DNA of 64,000 nt from Glutamicibacter sp. MNS18 (GCF_026107515.2 NZ_JAPCHW010000003.1:310001-374000); one strand, 5' to 3'; positions 37,227-47,144 are shown, counted from the stretch's first letter. Notes: a model not told the origin generated them from the sequence alone. Made by a program: numbers and translations.

Positions 37227-38243
37227 ATGTCAACACGAGAACTTGCAGGCAAGCCGGTCAACCCCGTGGGTTTCGGGGCAATGAACATCACCCACGGGTA
37301 CTCCGGCTTCCCCACCGACGAGCAGGCCGGCCGGCTGCTGAACCAGGCGCTGGATGCCGGGGTGGACCATATCGATACCGCCACCCTCTACGGCGCGTTC
37401 CGCAGCGAACGGCTGATCGGCCGGTACCTGGCGGGCCGCCGCGACGAGTACTTCCTGGCCTCCAAGGGCGGTTTATCCGTGGTGGACGGCCGGGGCATGA
37501 TCGATGGGCGCCCCGAGACGCTGCGGAACCAGGTCGATGCCTCACTACAGCGCCTGGATACCGGGCATATCGACCTGTACTACCTGCACCGGCTTGACCG
37601 GCAAGTGCCGATCGAGGAGTCCATCGGCGCGTTGGCCGAGGCGGCGGTTGCCGGGAAGATCGGCGCCATCGGGCTGTCCGAGGTCTCGGTGCAGACCCTG
37701 CAACGGGCCGTGGCGGTGCACCCGATCGCCGCGGTGCAGAACGAGTACTCGCTGGCCACCCGCAACCCCGAGCTGGGCATGCTGCAGGCCTGCGCCGGGC
37801 AGGGCATCGCACTGGTCGGCTTCAGCCCGCTCTACCGTGGCTACCTGAGCGGGAACCTGCGCGAGGTCGACTCGCTGCCGCACAGCGATATGCGCCACCG
37901 CATGCCGCGCTTCGATGCCCGGAACTACCCGCACAACCTGCAACTGGTCGACCGGCTCGCCGCGCTGGCCGCACAGTGGGACACCAGTGCGGCGGCCCTG
38001 TCCCTGGCCTGGGTACTGGCCCAGGGCGGGCATGTCCACGTCATCCCCGGGACCAGAAACCCCGCGCACGTCATCGAGAACCTGGGCGCCGGGGCATTGC
38101 GGCTCAGCCCGGAGCAGGTGGCGCAGGTCGGGTCCATCATCAACCAGGACACCATCGCCGGACACCGCTACAGCCCCGCCCAGCGCTCCAGCATCGACAG
38201 CGAGGACTTCGCCCCGACCACCGGGGTTCCGCTCGGCGGCTAA
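37227..38243 (+). CDS. Aldo/keto reductase
   Basis: The 338-residue TIM-barrel NADPH-dependent reductase has GFGAMNITHGY, the catalytic-site DHIDTATLYGAFRSERLIG with Asp and Tyr of the tetrad, YYLHRLDRQVPIEESIGAL (split at VPIEESIGAL) and the C-terminal HVIPGTRNPAHVIENLGA. The substrate is unknown. The ATG at 37227 is used, with a -10 seven bases before it. Confidence 0.9.
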   Translation: MSTRELAGKPVNPVGFGAMNITHGYSGFPTDEQAGRLLNQALDAGVDHIDTATLYGAFRSERLIGRYLAGRRDEYFLASKGGLSVVDGRGMIDGRPETLRNQVDASLQRLDTGHIDLYYLHRLDRQVPIEESIGALAEAAVAGKIGAIGLSEVSVQTLQRAVAVHPIAAVQNEYSLATRNPELGMLQACAGQGIALVGFSPLYRGYLSGNLREVDSLPHSDMRHRMPRFDARNYPHNLQLVDRLAALAAQWDTSAAALSLAWVLAQGGHVHVIPGTRNPAHVIENLGAGALRLSPEQVAQVGSIINQDTIAGHRYSPAQRSSIDSEDFAPTTGVPLGG

Positions 38244-38355
38244 TGCACAAACCGGTGCGCCAGCGTTGCCCTGCGTACCGGGTCATGGAAGACTCGGCAT
38301 TAACGGCCGGGGCAGGCACCGGCTGGAATCGGTGATGCAGGAGGATGGGGCACGG

Positions 38356-39261
38356 ATGACTTCAGGTGGATCACGGCCAACCCTGACCGGGTTCGTCTCT
38401 CAAATGGGCCACGAGGCCCGACCGGCGGTGTTGGTGTGCGCCTTCGAGGGCTGGAACGATGCCGGATCTGCCGCCAGCGACGCGGTCCGCCTGGTCCTGG
38501 GGTCCGCCGATCCCGAGTACCTGGGCACCGTGGGCGACGACGAGTTCTACGACTACCAGTTCAGCCGACCCAAGGTGCGGCGCACCGATCACGGACGGGT
38601 GATCGACTGGCCGCAGACCGACGTCTACCGGTTGTCCTTGCCGCAGCAGCCCGCCGACCTGCTGATCGCCATCGGGGTGGAACCCACCTATCGTTGGAAG
38701 GCCTTCTGCCAGCAGGTCTTCCACCTGGCCTCCACGCACCGGGTGGCGCTGTGCCTCACGGTCGGCGCGCTGCTGGCCGATGTGCCGCACACCCGGCCGG
38801 TGCCGATCCTGCTGAACTCCGACAATCCCGCCCTGCAGGAGCATTTCGGCATAACGCATTCGAACTACGAGGGCCCCACCGGGATTCCCGGGGTGCTGGG
38901 AATGGTTTTCGAACAGCAGATGATCCCCACCTTCTCACTGTGGGCGCAACAGCCGCACTATGTGGCCCAGGCACCCAGCCCCAAGGTGCAGCTGGCCATC
39001 GTGGATGCCCTGGAGGAGCTGCTGGCCACGCATTTCCCCGCGGACCAGCTGCGTGATGACGCCCTGGCCTGGCAGCGCGGTGTCGACGAGCTGGCCGGTT
39101 CGGATGCCGATGTGGCCCGTTACGTCAGGCAACTGGAACAGGCGACCGACGCCAGCGGGCTTCCGGAAGCCAGCGGGGAGTCGATCGCCCGTGAATTCGA
39201 ACGGTACCTCAAACGCCGCGATACCGGCCGCGGCGAATCGGGACCGAACTACGAGATCTAG
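38356..39261 (+). CDS. PAC2 family protein
   Basis: The 301-residue protein has ARPAVLVCAFEGWNDAGSAA near its N-terminus and GPTGIPGVLGMVFEQQ, the actinobacterial PAC2 pattern (proteasome assembly chaperone 2 fold). The function of bacterial members is not established. GGAGG lies eleven bases upstream of the ATG; an in-frame ATG at 38335 is possible. The last four bases overlap the convergent mshC. Confidence 0.88.
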   Translation: MTSGGSRPTLTGFVSQMGHEARPAVLVCAFEGWNDAGSAASDAVRLVLGSADPEYLGTVGDDEFYDYQFSRPKVRRTDHGRVIDWPQTDVYRLSLPQQPADLLIAIGVEPTYRWKAFCQQVFHLASTHRVALCLTVGALLADVPHTRPVPILLNSDNPALQEHFGITHSNYEGPTGIPGVLGMVFEQQMIPTFSLWAQQPHYVAQAPSPKVQLAIVDALEELLATHFPADQLRDDALAWQRGVDELAGSDADVARYVRQLEQATDASGLPEASGESIAREFERYLKRRDTGRGESGPNYEI

Positions 39262-40520
39262 ATTTTCAGGCCCAGCAGCGAATCCAGGCCGCGGCGGATG
39301 ACTTCTTCGCCTTCGCCGGAGCCCTCGGGATTGCCGGCAGCCCACTGGTCGATGGCCTGAAGTGCGGCCGGGGAGTTCAGGTCATCGGCCATCCGGGCAC
39401 GGATCCGGGTCAGCAGCGCGGTGGCTTCGGCCAGCCCGGTGCCTTCAATGCGCTCACGCCAGCGCGCCACGCGTTCCTGCGCCGCCTCCAGCAGCTGATC
39501 GGTCCAGAACCAGTCGGTGCGGTAATGCTGGCCGAGCAGCACGGTGCGGATGGCCACCGGTTCCACCCCGGCTTCGCGCAGCTTCGAGACCAGTACCAGG
39601 TTGCCCAGCGACTTGCTCATTTTCTCGCCGTCCAGACCGACCATGCCGGTGTGGGCGAAGAGTTCGGCCAGCGGTTTGCCGTCGGCCGCCGAGGCGTGGG
39701 CGGCGGAGAACTCGTGGTGCGGGAAGATCAGGTCGCTGCCGCCGCCCTGCACGGTAAAGGGTGCAGGCAGCGTGGAGCGGGCGATGATCGAACACTCGAT
39801 ATGCCAGCCCGGACGTCCCGGACCCAGCCTGCCGCCGTCCCAGCTGGGCTCACCCTCCCGGGCGGCGCGCCACAACAGCGGGTCCAGCGGGTCGCGTTTA
39901 CCTGCACGTTGCGGGTCTCCCCCGCGTTCGGCGGAGAACTGTTCCATGAGCTGGCGGTCGTAGCCGCTGACCGTTCCCAGCTGCCAGGCACCGTTCTGCG
40001 CGGCGATGGAGTCGAAGTAGATATCCCCTTCCACCCCGTCGTCCCCGGCCGGCACCGTGTAGCCGATCCCGCTGTCAACGAACTTCTCGATGTAGGGCAC
40101 CAGCAGGTCGACGGTTTCCACGGCTCCCAGGTAGTGGTGCGGGGCAATGACGTTCAGTGCTTCCATATCCGAGCGGAACAGCTCGGTTTGCTCCCGCGCC
40201 AGTTCACGCCAATCCAGCCCGCGGTCCCGGGCCCGCTCCAGCAACGGATCATCCACGTCGGTGACGTTCTGCGTATAGGTGACCGTACGCCCGCTGTCCA
40301 ACCAGGTGCGGTGCAACAGGTCGAAGGCCACATAGGTGGCCGCGTGGCCCATATGGGTGGCGTCATATGGGGTGATTCCGCAGACATACATGCTGGCCGG
40401 GGCGTTGGCCGTCTCGGCCGGGGCCGTCGGGCGTTTTCGCCCGGTGGCCGTGTCGAAGAGTTCCAGGATGGGGGCACTTCCGACGAGGTGCGGTACTTCC
40501 GGGCTGTTCCAAGCGTGCAC
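39258..40520 (-). CDS. mshC: Mycothiol ligase MshC (L-cysteine:GlcN-Ins ligase)
   Basis: The 420-residue enzyme joins cysteine to GlcN-inositol, the third step of mycothiol synthesis. It resembles CysS but has the MshC-type CGITPYDATHMGHAATY (zinc Cys47, HMGH 56-59), GWHIECS and KMSKS. The GTG at 40520 is preferred over an upstream frame because AAAGGA lies nearby and the family begins HAWNSPEVP. mshA is also in this window. Confidence 0.93.
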   Translation of the reverse strand: MHAWNSPEVPHLVGSAPILELFDTATGRKRPTAPAETANAPASMYVCGITPYDATHMGHAATYVAFDLLHRTWLDSGRTVTYTQNVTDVDDPLLERARDRGLDWRELAREQTELFRSDMEALNVIAPHHYLGAVETVDLLVPYIEKFVDSGIGYTVPAGDDGVEGDIYFDSIAAQNGAWQLGTVSGYDRQLMEQFSAERGGDPQRAGKRDPLDPLLWRAAREGEPSWDGGRLGPGRPGWHIECSIIARSTLPAPFTVQGGGSDLIFPHHEFSAAHASAADGKPLAELFAHTGMVGLDGEKMSKSLGNLVLVSKLREAGVEPVAIRTVLLGQHYRTDWFWTDQLLEAAQERVARWRERIEGTGLAEATALLTRIRARMADDLNSPAALQAIDQWAAGNPEGSGEGEEVIRRGLDSLLGLKI

Positions 40521-40596
40521 GCAGGATTTCCTTTCAAGGGGTGCGAAGGCGGTCTCTACATGTGCCAAGTGCTCTGGTGGAGGGTTTTATTCCCCA

Positions 40597-41421
40597 CTAG
40601 GCGTTTATGACACCGGCCCCGAGCATGATGAAGAGCGCCAGACCCAGCAGGATCCGGTACCAGACGAAAAGGCGGTAGGAATGCGAGGAGACGAACTTCA
40701 GGAACCAGCCCACGATGAAGAAGCCGACCACGAACGCGACCGCGGTAGCCAGGCCGGTTTGCGCCATGGAGTACACCATGGGTTCGGAGAAGGACTTGAC
40801 CAGCTTGTAGACCCCGGAGAGGTAGACGGCGGGGATCGCCAGCAGGAAGGAGTAGCGGGCGGCCGCTTCACGGGTGTAGCCCATGAGCAAACCGGCGGTG
40901 ATGGTACCGCCGGAGCGTGAAACACCCGGGATCAGCGCCATCGCCTGGGCGAAACCGTAGAGGATGCCGTGCTTGACGGTGAGTTTCTCCAGCGGCCGCA
41001 CCTGTTTGCCGTAGTGGTCGGCGGCGGCCAGGAACAGGCCGAAGACCACCAGCATGGTGGCCACTACCCACAGCGAACGGAAGTTGGAATCGATGTAGTC
41101 CTCCAGCAGCAGGCCCAGCACACCGATGGGGATCGAACCCAGGATGATCAGCCAACCCATCTTGGCATCCGGATCCGAATGCGGTACCTTGCCCACAATC
41201 GCCTTGCACCAGGCGCCGATGATGCGCACGATATCCCGCCAGAAGAACAGCACCACGGCCGTTTCGGTACCCAACTGGGTGATGGCGGTAAACGCGGCAC
41301 CGGGATCCTGCGCATTGGGCAGGAATTCGCCGACGATACGCAGGTGGGCCGAGGAGGAAATGGGCAGGAACTCTGTGAGCCCCTGGATCAGTCCCAAGAA
41401 AGCTGCTTCAAACCAATTCAC
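40597..41421 (-). CDS. uppP: Undecaprenyl-diphosphate phosphatase
   Basis: The 274-residue, eight-helix membrane enzyme has [14 protein letters not shown] (about 14-27) and [12 protein letters not shown], the two BacA/UppP active-site motifs. It recycles undecaprenyl diphosphate from cell-wall synthesis. It starts with GTG and is followed after 76 bases by mshC on the same strand. Confidence 0.94.
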   Translation of the reverse strand: MNWFEAAFLGLIQGLTEFLPISSSAHLRIVGEFLPNAQDPGAAFTAITQLGTETAVVLFFWRDIVRIIGAWCKAIVGKVPHSDPDAKMGWLIILGSIPIGVLGLLLEDYIDSNFRSLWVVATMLVVFGLFLAAADHYGKQVRPLEKLTVKHGILYGFAQAMALIPGVSRSGGTITAGLLMGYTREAAARYSFLLAIPAVYLSGVYKLVKSFSEPMVYSMAQTGLATAVAFVVGFFIVGWFLKFVSSHSYRLFVWYRILLGLALFIMLGAGVINA

Positions 41422-41499
41422 CCCTCGACATTACTTCACCGCCTCGGGCATTGCGGAACCGAAAACGCCCAGCGGGTGAAAATCAGCCCGTGGTTGTAG

Positions 41500-41709
41500 T
41501 CACGCGTCGTCATTGGGTATCGAAAACGGCAGGAGTTCACCATACTTGTCATAAATGGCGTCGTCGTAGGCCTCGAAGGCATCGGCCAGCGAACCGAAGG
41601 CGGCGTCCACGGCGGAGTCGTTATCGCCCCGGCTTTGGGAGATCACCGACAGGTGGTGTTCCAAGCGGGCGATCAGGACCTGCAAGGCGTAGTTTGGGTC
41701 GATACTCAT
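41500..41709 (-). CDS. Small conserved hypothetical protein
   Basis: The 69 residues form a probable helical bundle: YALQVLIARLEHHLSVISQ and AAFGSLADAFEAYDDAIYDK, acidic overall. Small proteins of this pattern occur in related genomes but no role is known to me. It is divergent from the DUF5703 gene. Confidence 0.6.
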   Translation of the reverse strand: MSIDPNYALQVLIARLEHHLSVISQSRGDNDSAVDAAFGSLADAFEAYDDAIYDKYGELLPFSIPNDDA

Positions 41710-41753
41710 GCACTCACGCTACAACCGCAGTCAGCTAAAGGATAGGGGGCCAC

Positions 41754-42008
41754 GTGAACCAGAAACACATCAAGGCACCATTGTTTCTCCCGGACGACGA
41801 CCGGTTCGAGTACCTGGTGATCACCGCGTTTCCGGGTGAACCCAAGAACATCGCCCGGTCGGCGCTGAAGGAGCATGCCGAGAACGGCAAATGGGAGCTG
41901 TTGCGCACCTGCCGGTATGAGGGCGGCGGCTCCAGGTACTGGTTGCGCCGGAGGGTGATGCGGGTGGCCGGCACCCTGCAGGAGTCAGTCCTGCAGCGGA
42001 CCAACTAG
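41754..42008 (+). CDS. DUF5703 family protein
   Basis: The 84-residue protein has FEYLVITAFPGEPKNIARSA, HAENGKWELLRTCRYEGG and YWLRRRVMRV, the pattern of DUF5703, a small actinobacterial family of unknown function. The GTG start follows AGGGGG. Its 3' end overlaps the convergent acyl-CoA dehydrogenase gene by 24 bases. Confidence 0.82.
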   Translation: MNQKHIKAPLFLPDDDRFEYLVITAFPGEPKNIARSALKEHAENGKWELLRTCRYEGGGSRYWLRRRVMRVAGTLQESVLQRTN

Positions 42009-43127
42009 CCACGAGGCCACGGTGTTGGCCGCGGAGGCCGCATTGGACGGGTGGTACCAGCTGGCCTGGACATCACGATAGAGCCGTTCGAACTCGCTGC
42101 CGCGGAAATACCCTCCGCCGCCGATCAGCTGTCCGGCCACCGAAATGTTCTCGCGGGCCCAGTCCCCCGCCCGGGTGCGCAGGGTCACCAGTTTCGGGAA
42201 CCAGGCCGGCCCGTGATCGACCAGCGCATCCAGGTCCCCGGTGACCTGTTGCTGCAGGGCGTCCAGGGTGATCATCCGCATGCCGGCCTCGGCCAGCAGC
42301 GAGCGGGGACCCAGATCCTGGCTGTACGGGCTCCCGTCATGGTGAATCCGACGGTCGACCGCCTCGGTGGCCAGTTCCAGCCCGCGTTCGGCCAGCCCGA
42401 CGTAGACGCTGGCGGTCAGGGACAGGAACGCGGCGAAGATGCCGAAGACCAGCGGATCGGCGTTCGGGCCCACCGGGAGCCTCGAATGCACCCAGTGCGC
42501 CGGGGCCACGGCTCCTTCGAGCTTGGTGGTGTGCGACTGGCTGGCGCGCATCCCCAGCGTGTTCCAGTCCTCCAGGCTGCGCACCCCCGGACCGCGGGCC
42601 ACGAACCCGTGCAGCAGTTGCCCCTCGGCGTTCTTGCCGAACACCCCGAGCCGGGTGAAGGCCGGGGCCAGCGAGGTGAAGATCTTGGTGCCGGTGAATT
42701 CCACCGCCCCGTCTGAACGCTCGACGGCCCGGGTGGTGGAGTCAAAGAGCACCGAGTCGTTGCCCGGTTCGCTGATGCCGAAGGCCATCACTTCCCCGGC
42801 GGCGATCCAGTCCTGGACCATGGCCAGCCGGGTATCGCCGCGCTCGTCGAGGATCTTGGCCACCGCACCCCAGACATGGTGCATGTTCACCGCCAGGGCG
42901 GTGGCTGGCGCCGCGGTGGCCAACCGGCGCTGGGCCAAGGCCAGGGTGCGCAGGTCCCAGCCGTATCCGCCGGACTCCACCGGCAGCAGCGCCTTGAGGT
43001 ACCCGATCCGCACCAGGTCCGCGAAGTCCTCGGTGCAAAAACTGTTGTCCCGGTCGTAGCCGGCGGCCCGGGCGCGGAAGGTTTCCAGCAGCTGGTCATC
43101 CAGCAACTCGTTGATCTGCATGGGCAC
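41985..43127 (-). CDS. Acyl-CoA dehydrogenase family protein
   Basis: The 380-residue protein has the acyl-CoA dehydrogenase fold: ESGGYGWDLRTLALAQRRLA, MAFGISEPGNDSVLF in the middle beta domain, and YRDVQASWYHPSN at the C-terminus, a stretch found in monooxygenase-like (DszC-type) as well as dehydrogenase members. FAD use is likely; the substrate is not known. It begins three bases after the M20 peptidase stop, so both are in one unit. Confidence 0.82.
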   Translation of the reverse strand: MPMQINELLDDQLLETFRARAAGYDRDNSFCTEDFADLVRIGYLKALLPVESGGYGWDLRTLALAQRRLATAAPATALAVNMHHVWGAVAKILDERGDTRLAMVQDWIAAGEVMAFGISEPGNDSVLFDSTTRAVERSDGAVEFTGTKIFTSLAPAFTRLGVFGKNAEGQLLHGFVARGPGVRSLEDWNTLGMRASQSHTTKLEGAVAPAHWVHSRLPVGPNADPLVFGIFAAFLSLTASVYVGLAERGLELATEAVDRRIHHDGSPYSQDLGPRSLLAEAGMRMITLDALQQQVTGDLDALVDHGPAWFPKLVTLRTRAGDWARENISVAGQLIGGGGYFRGSEFERLYRDVQASWYHPSNAASAANTVASWLVGPLQD

Positions 43128-43129
43128 TC

Positions 43130-44446
43130 CTAGTATTCGCGCAACAGGCGTTCGAGGACCCGGACACCGAATTTGATGGAGGAAACCGGCACGCGTTCAT
43201 CCACACCGTGGAACATCCCGGTGAAGTCCAGTTCGGCCGGCAGCTGCAACGGCGCGAATCCGTAACCGGTAATGCCCAGCGTAGCCAGCCACTTGTTGTC
43301 GGTGCCTCCGGAAAGCATGTACGGCAGCACCACGGCATCGGGGTCCTCCTCGAGCAGGGACTGGACCATCTGGTCCACCAGGGTCCCGGCGAAGGGCACC
43401 TCCAGGGATTGCTGCTGGTGCACCATGGACAGCTGCACGTGTTCGCCGGCCAGCTCGCGGATCGTCTCCACGGCCGCCTCGTGCTCCTCGGGCAGAGTGC
43501 GGCAATCGATCAACGCCTCGGCCTGGCCCGGGATCACGTTGTGCTTGTAGCCGGCTTCCAGCACCGAGGGGTTGGAGGTGTTCTGCAAGGTGGCCCCGAC
43601 GAACCGGGAGACATTGCCCATCGCCTCCAGTAGCGGCTGCGGGTTCCGCTCGTCGAATTCCAGGCCGGTCAGTTCGGCCACCTCCTCCAGCAGTGCCCGG
43701 GTGGTCTTGGTGTACGACAGCGGCCACTGGTGCTCGCCGATCCTGGAGACCGCCCCGGCCAGCCGGGTGACCGCGTTCTCGGTGTTGATCTGCGAACCGT
43801 GCCCGGCCATCCCGGCGGCGGTGAGCTTGAGCCAGGCGATGCCCTTCTCGGCGGTCTGCAGCATGTAGGCGCGCCGTCCGTTGATCTCCACGGAGAACCC
43901 GCCGACCTCGCTGATCGCCTCGGTGGCCCCGGCGAACACCTCGGGATGGTTTTGAACCATCCAGCCTGCCCCGTAGTCCCCTCCGGCTTCCTCGTCGGCG
44001 AAGAACGCGATCACCAGGTCACGGGGAGGGACGATGCCTTGGCGGCGCATATGGCGTACCGCGGCGATGATCATGGCGTCCATGTTCTTCATGTCCACCG
44101 CGCCGCGGCCCCAGATCATCCCGTCGATGACCTCGGCGCCGAAGGGGTCCACGCTCCAGTCCTCGGCGATGGCCGGAACCACATCGAGGTGACCGTGCAC
44201 CACTAGGGCCGGCAAGGACCGATCGGCCCCGGCCATCCGGGTGACCACGTTGGCCCGTCCCGGGGCGGACTCGTAGATCGTGGTTTCCAGCCCCACCTCG
44301 TCCAGCAGCCCGGCGACGTAGCGGGCCGCCTCGAGCTCCCCGGCGCCCTTGTTGCCACCGAAGTTAGTGGTGTCGATCTGGATCAGCTTGCGGCAGAACT
44401 CCACTGCCTCGGACTCCATGAGTTCAACTGCTTCCGGTGTTGTCAT
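43130..44446 (-). CDS. M20 family metallopeptidase/amidohydrolase
   Basis: The 438-residue protein has VVHGHLDVVPA, WGRGAVDMKNM and FFADEEAGGDYG, supplying the metal ligands and catalytic glutamate of the M20 peptidases, and a dimerisation domain in the middle. It may be a dipeptidase or deacylase such as the ArgE/DapE group. It is followed after two bases by the acyl-CoA dehydrogenase gene. Confidence 0.9.
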   Translation of the reverse strand: MTTPEAVELMESEAVEFCRKLIQIDTTNFGGNKGAGELEAARYVAGLLDEVGLETTIYESAPGRANVVTRMAGADRSLPALVVHGHLDVVPAIAEDWSVDPFGAEVIDGMIWGRGAVDMKNMDAMIIAAVRHMRRQGIVPPRDLVIAFFADEEAGGDYGAGWMVQNHPEVFAGATEAISEVGGFSVEINGRRAYMLQTAEKGIAWLKLTAAGMAGHGSQINTENAVTRLAGAVSRIGEHQWPLSYTKTTRALLEEVAELTGLEFDERNPQPLLEAMGNVSRFVGATLQNTSNPSVLEAGYKHNVIPGQAEALIDCRTLPEEHEAAVETIRELAGEHVQLSMVHQQQSLEVPFAGTLVDQMVQSLLEEDPDAVVLPYMLSGGTDNKWLATLGITGYGFAPLQLPAELDFTGMFHGVDERVPVSSIKFGVRVLERLLREY

Positions 44447-44603
44447 CTGGTCCCGACCCCTTCATGATGGCCACCGACGGGTTGGCCGCTACCTGGCATA
44501 CGCTTCGATTCCCACTCTAGTTGGGTCGTTGCGGGAACCGGCCGTGCGACGCACTGGAGCCACTCCGGTTGAGACCGGGCCAGAGTCCGTCGGCCCGCGG
44601 GCG

Positions 44604-45827
44604 CTATGACGTGTACCGGGGACCGCGATCCGAAACTGTGTCCCCCGAGGTCTCGGACATGGACGCCACCGGCATCCCCGCCGGGTTGGCCTCCGGCACG
44701 TCCTCCATCAGGTGTTGGGAGGTGAGGAGGGAATCCGATATCGAATCACTGGCGAGTGTCCCAACTCCGGTCGTACCGGCAAGGGAGGAAGAACGCTTCT
44801 CCTGGCGGTAGTGCAACCCCCGGTCCGCACCTTCCCCGTGGACCTCCAGCCGGCCGTCGCGGTTGGCGGCCACCGTCGGATGGCCGATGACAATGCCGCC
44901 CAACGGCTGCCAGGAAGACCAGCGGCCACCGGGCACATCCTGCCAGATACGGAACAGGGCCCCGCTGGAACCGACGGCGAACACCTCAAGGCACCCGTTG
45001 CGATGGATGCCCACCGCAGGATCGCTGCGCAGCCGGAACCCGGGTCCCAACGGCCGCCATGAAGACCAGCTGCCGCCCGGTGCCAATTGCCAGCAATGCC
45101 ATAGCTCCATGTTCATCCCACGACCGAAAACCTCCAGGCGTCCATCGTGGTTTCGCGCCACGGCGATTTCCTTCATTAGCCAGCCGCCCAGGGACTTCCA
45201 ATCCGACCAGCCATTGTTTGGGGATGTCTGCCATTTGTGCCACAGCATGTGGTCCCCGCCCAGCGCAAAGAGCTCAAGTCTCCCGTCCTTGTTGGAAGCG
45301 ACCTGGAGGTTCGAGTAGAGCTTGCCACCCAGCGAGCTCCACAGGGCAAAAGGCCCGTTGGGTGCGGTCTGCCACCGGTGGAATGCCGCGAGGTTCCTAC
45401 CCCGCCCGAACACCTCGATCCTCCCGTCGGCGTTGACAGCCGCGGTCGGGGATTCGTAGATGAAACCACCCAGTGGCTTCCATTGCTCCCATTCACCGCC
45501 TGGCCGGTGTTGCCAGCGATGCCACAGGCCGTAGTCCCGTCCCACGGCGAAGATCTCCAGCCGTCCATCACGGTTCCGGGACACGGCGATATCGCTGAGT
45601 TTCTTACCATGCAATGGCGCCCAACCGCCCCATAAACCGCCCGCAGTGACTTGGCGGGCGTGGAAGACGCCCTGATCCGTACCCCGGACAAAGGCTTCGA
45701 GCCTGCCGTCCAGGTTCTGCCCGATACTGATCCTGCTGGTCAGCACCCCGCCAATGGTCTGCCATCCGTCGTAAGGGTATTGCAATCGGACGGATCCGTT
45801 GTCCGAACCGGCTTCAGGCGTGCTCAT
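44604..45827 (-). CDS. PLL-like seven-bladed beta-propeller lectin
   Basis: The 407-residue protein is built from seven repeats of about 45-48 residues with the core DGRLEVFxxGxD followed by LWHRWQ and WSxWxxLGG. This is the repeat of the PLL/tachylectin-like propeller lectins, which bind fucose and related sugars. There is no signal peptide or transmembrane helix. The ATG at 45827 follows GGGAG; the frame is open upstream to 45998. The C-terminal 65 residues are serine-rich. The target is unknown. Confidence 0.82.
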   Translation of the reverse strand: MSTPEAGSDNGSVRLQYPYDGWQTIGGVLTSRISIGQNLDGRLEAFVRGTDQGVFHARQVTAGGLWGGWAPLHGKKLSDIAVSRNRDGRLEIFAVGRDYGLWHRWQHRPGGEWEQWKPLGGFIYESPTAAVNADGRIEVFGRGRNLAAFHRWQTAPNGPFALWSSLGGKLYSNLQVASNKDGRLELFALGGDHMLWHKWQTSPNNGWSDWKSLGGWLMKEIAVARNHDGRLEVFGRGMNMELWHCWQLAPGGSWSSWRPLGPGFRLRSDPAVGIHRNGCLEVFAVGSSGALFRIWQDVPGGRWSSWQPLGGIVIGHPTVAANRDGRLEVHGEGADRGLHYRQEKRSSSLAGTTGVGTLASDSISDSLLTSQHLMEDVPEANPAGMPVASMSETSGDTVSDRGPRYTS

Positions 45828-46247
45828 TGGGACGCTCCCTCGACATGACTGCCCGGATTGCCGGAGGAACTGCGTTGGACCCGGCCGAGAGGCTCGGTTC
45901 CGATTGCCGGCGGCCGCTTCGTCATGCGGGCACCTGCTCCATTCGGCATGTTGACTTCTCGTGCAGAGAAAAATAACAGGCCTCAAAAGGGCAGTCAATC
46001 ACCGGAATCTCCAAAATTTCAGGCTGTGTGTAGGAGACGGCACCGGTCGACGCCTGCGAACGCCGGGTGTTCCTGCCGATCTCATGCAAATTGGGCTATC
46101 AACCTCCACCGGACACCTCGACTGGTACGTCCCGGCATACGGAGGATCGTTGCGTACTGGCGTTTCTGCCTGCCGCCGGTGGAAGCGGTGTGACCCTGAT
46201 ACGGGACAGCATTGATGACAGCTCTAGCTGCCGAATAGCTGGATCGA
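45828..46247. other. 420-base intergenic region, no gene recognised
   Basis: I see only short frames without ribosome sites. It presumably holds the promoter of the lectin gene. A perfect 9-bp hairpin at 46230-46256 begins at its right end and overlaps the next stop codon. Confidence 0.5.
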
Positions 46248-46256
46248 CTATTCGGC
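46230..46256 (-). terminator. Perfect 9-bp hairpin at the end of the 106-residue protein gene
   Basis: GCCGAATAG (46230-46238) and CTATTCGGC (46248-46256) pair exactly around a nine-base loop. The right arm contains the TAG stop of the minus-strand gene. There is no T tract. Confidence 0.4.
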
Positions 46257-46568
46257 TCTAACGCCGCGGGTTTCTACCCGAATGAATTTCATGCCGTCGG
46301 CGGCGAATTCCATCGCCTCCCACACCTCAATGGCGAACAACGTCATTCTGGCCCCATCACGGGTGTCATCTCGAAAGAGGTCGCCAGGTTCTTGGATGTT
46401 GATCCGATCAATGATGTCGTCCAGCGAACACTTGAAAATGAACAGCCGCCCACTATCTGCTTCCCGGATCGTCTTCATCTCCAGATCGTCGATCCATTGA
46501 CAAGAGAACTGTCCGTATGAGTCGAGGTATCGCTCCAACAGCGGGATGACATTTGCCCTGGTGATCAT
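46248..46568 (-). CDS. Small hypothetical protein (106 residues)
   Basis: The protein is acidic, with SYGQFSCQWIDDLEMKTI, LFIFKCSLDDIIDRINIQEPG and a C-terminal helix. A GGAGAG ribosome site nine bases before the ATG supports it as a real gene. I recognise no family. Its composition is more AT-rich than its neighbours. Short, acidic, unique genes like this often encode immunity proteins, but nothing in the sequence proves that. Confidence 0.6.
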   Translation of the reverse strand: MITRANVIPLLERYLDSYGQFSCQWIDDLEMKTIREADSGRLFIFKCSLDDIIDRINIQEPGDLFRDDTRDGARMTLFAIEVWEAMEFAADGMKFIRVETRGVRAE

Positions 46569-46766
46569 CGTGGTTACTCTCCATCTATTCCCGCAACACT
46601 GTCAACTGGATGGCACCGACCAAGAGAAGCCCCCCGGGCCCAGCCAGGCTGGGTGCGGTCGTTCCGGTATATCCACGTCAACGTCCCGCAACTGGGTAAT
46701 TTACAATTCAGGCAACGGCAGCGCACGCAGGTTCGTGGCTGTGTCTCTGAGTTTTTCCATTTCGGT

Positions 46767-47144
46767 CTAGGCCAGCCCGGCTTCGGGATTGTCTGTCAGA
46801 AGGTACATGTGTTCAATGATCCCAGCCAGGTAGTCCTTCGCGTCATGTACCGAGCGGACCTGCATTTCCGCCAGTTCAGCCTGGATCTCAAGATATGCGA
46901 ATTCGGAAGTCGCAATATCGATTCCCCAGGAAACGATTACTGGTCTGTCGAGAGGGGAGGCAACTTCGAACCACGCCTTGAGGAATGCCCCATACGGTTC
47001 CGCGTTGTCGGTTATTCGGTGGTAATCAAGCGTCTCAACCAGTGTCTGCGGTGTGAACAGCGTTGCGATTCCAGCCGCTCTGATCGGGTCTTCTGCTTCA
47101 ATTGCTGCGATGAGGCCCGTGTCCAACACTGCTAAATCACCCAT
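46767..47144 (-). CDS. Small hypothetical protein (125 residues)
   Basis: The acidic protein has MGDLAVLDTGLIAAIEAEDP, a cluster TLVETLDYHRITDNAEPYG and a long C-terminal helix pair. I recognise no family. No strong ribosome site is seen. It is on the same strand as the preceding 106-residue gene, 198 bases apart, and shares its AT-richer composition. Confidence 0.5.
   Translation of the reverse strand: MGDLAVLDTGLIAAIEAEDPIRAAGIATLFTPQTLVETLDYHRITDNAEPYGAFLKAWFEVASPLDRPVIVSWGIDIATSEFAYLEIQAELAEMQVRSVHDAKDYLAGIIEHMYLLTDNPEAGLA

Noticed and set aside
39258-40520. Reading mshC as cysteinyl-tRNA synthetase
   Set aside because: The ITPYDATHMGHAATY signature and length fit MshC, and a mycothiol pathway is supported by mshA.
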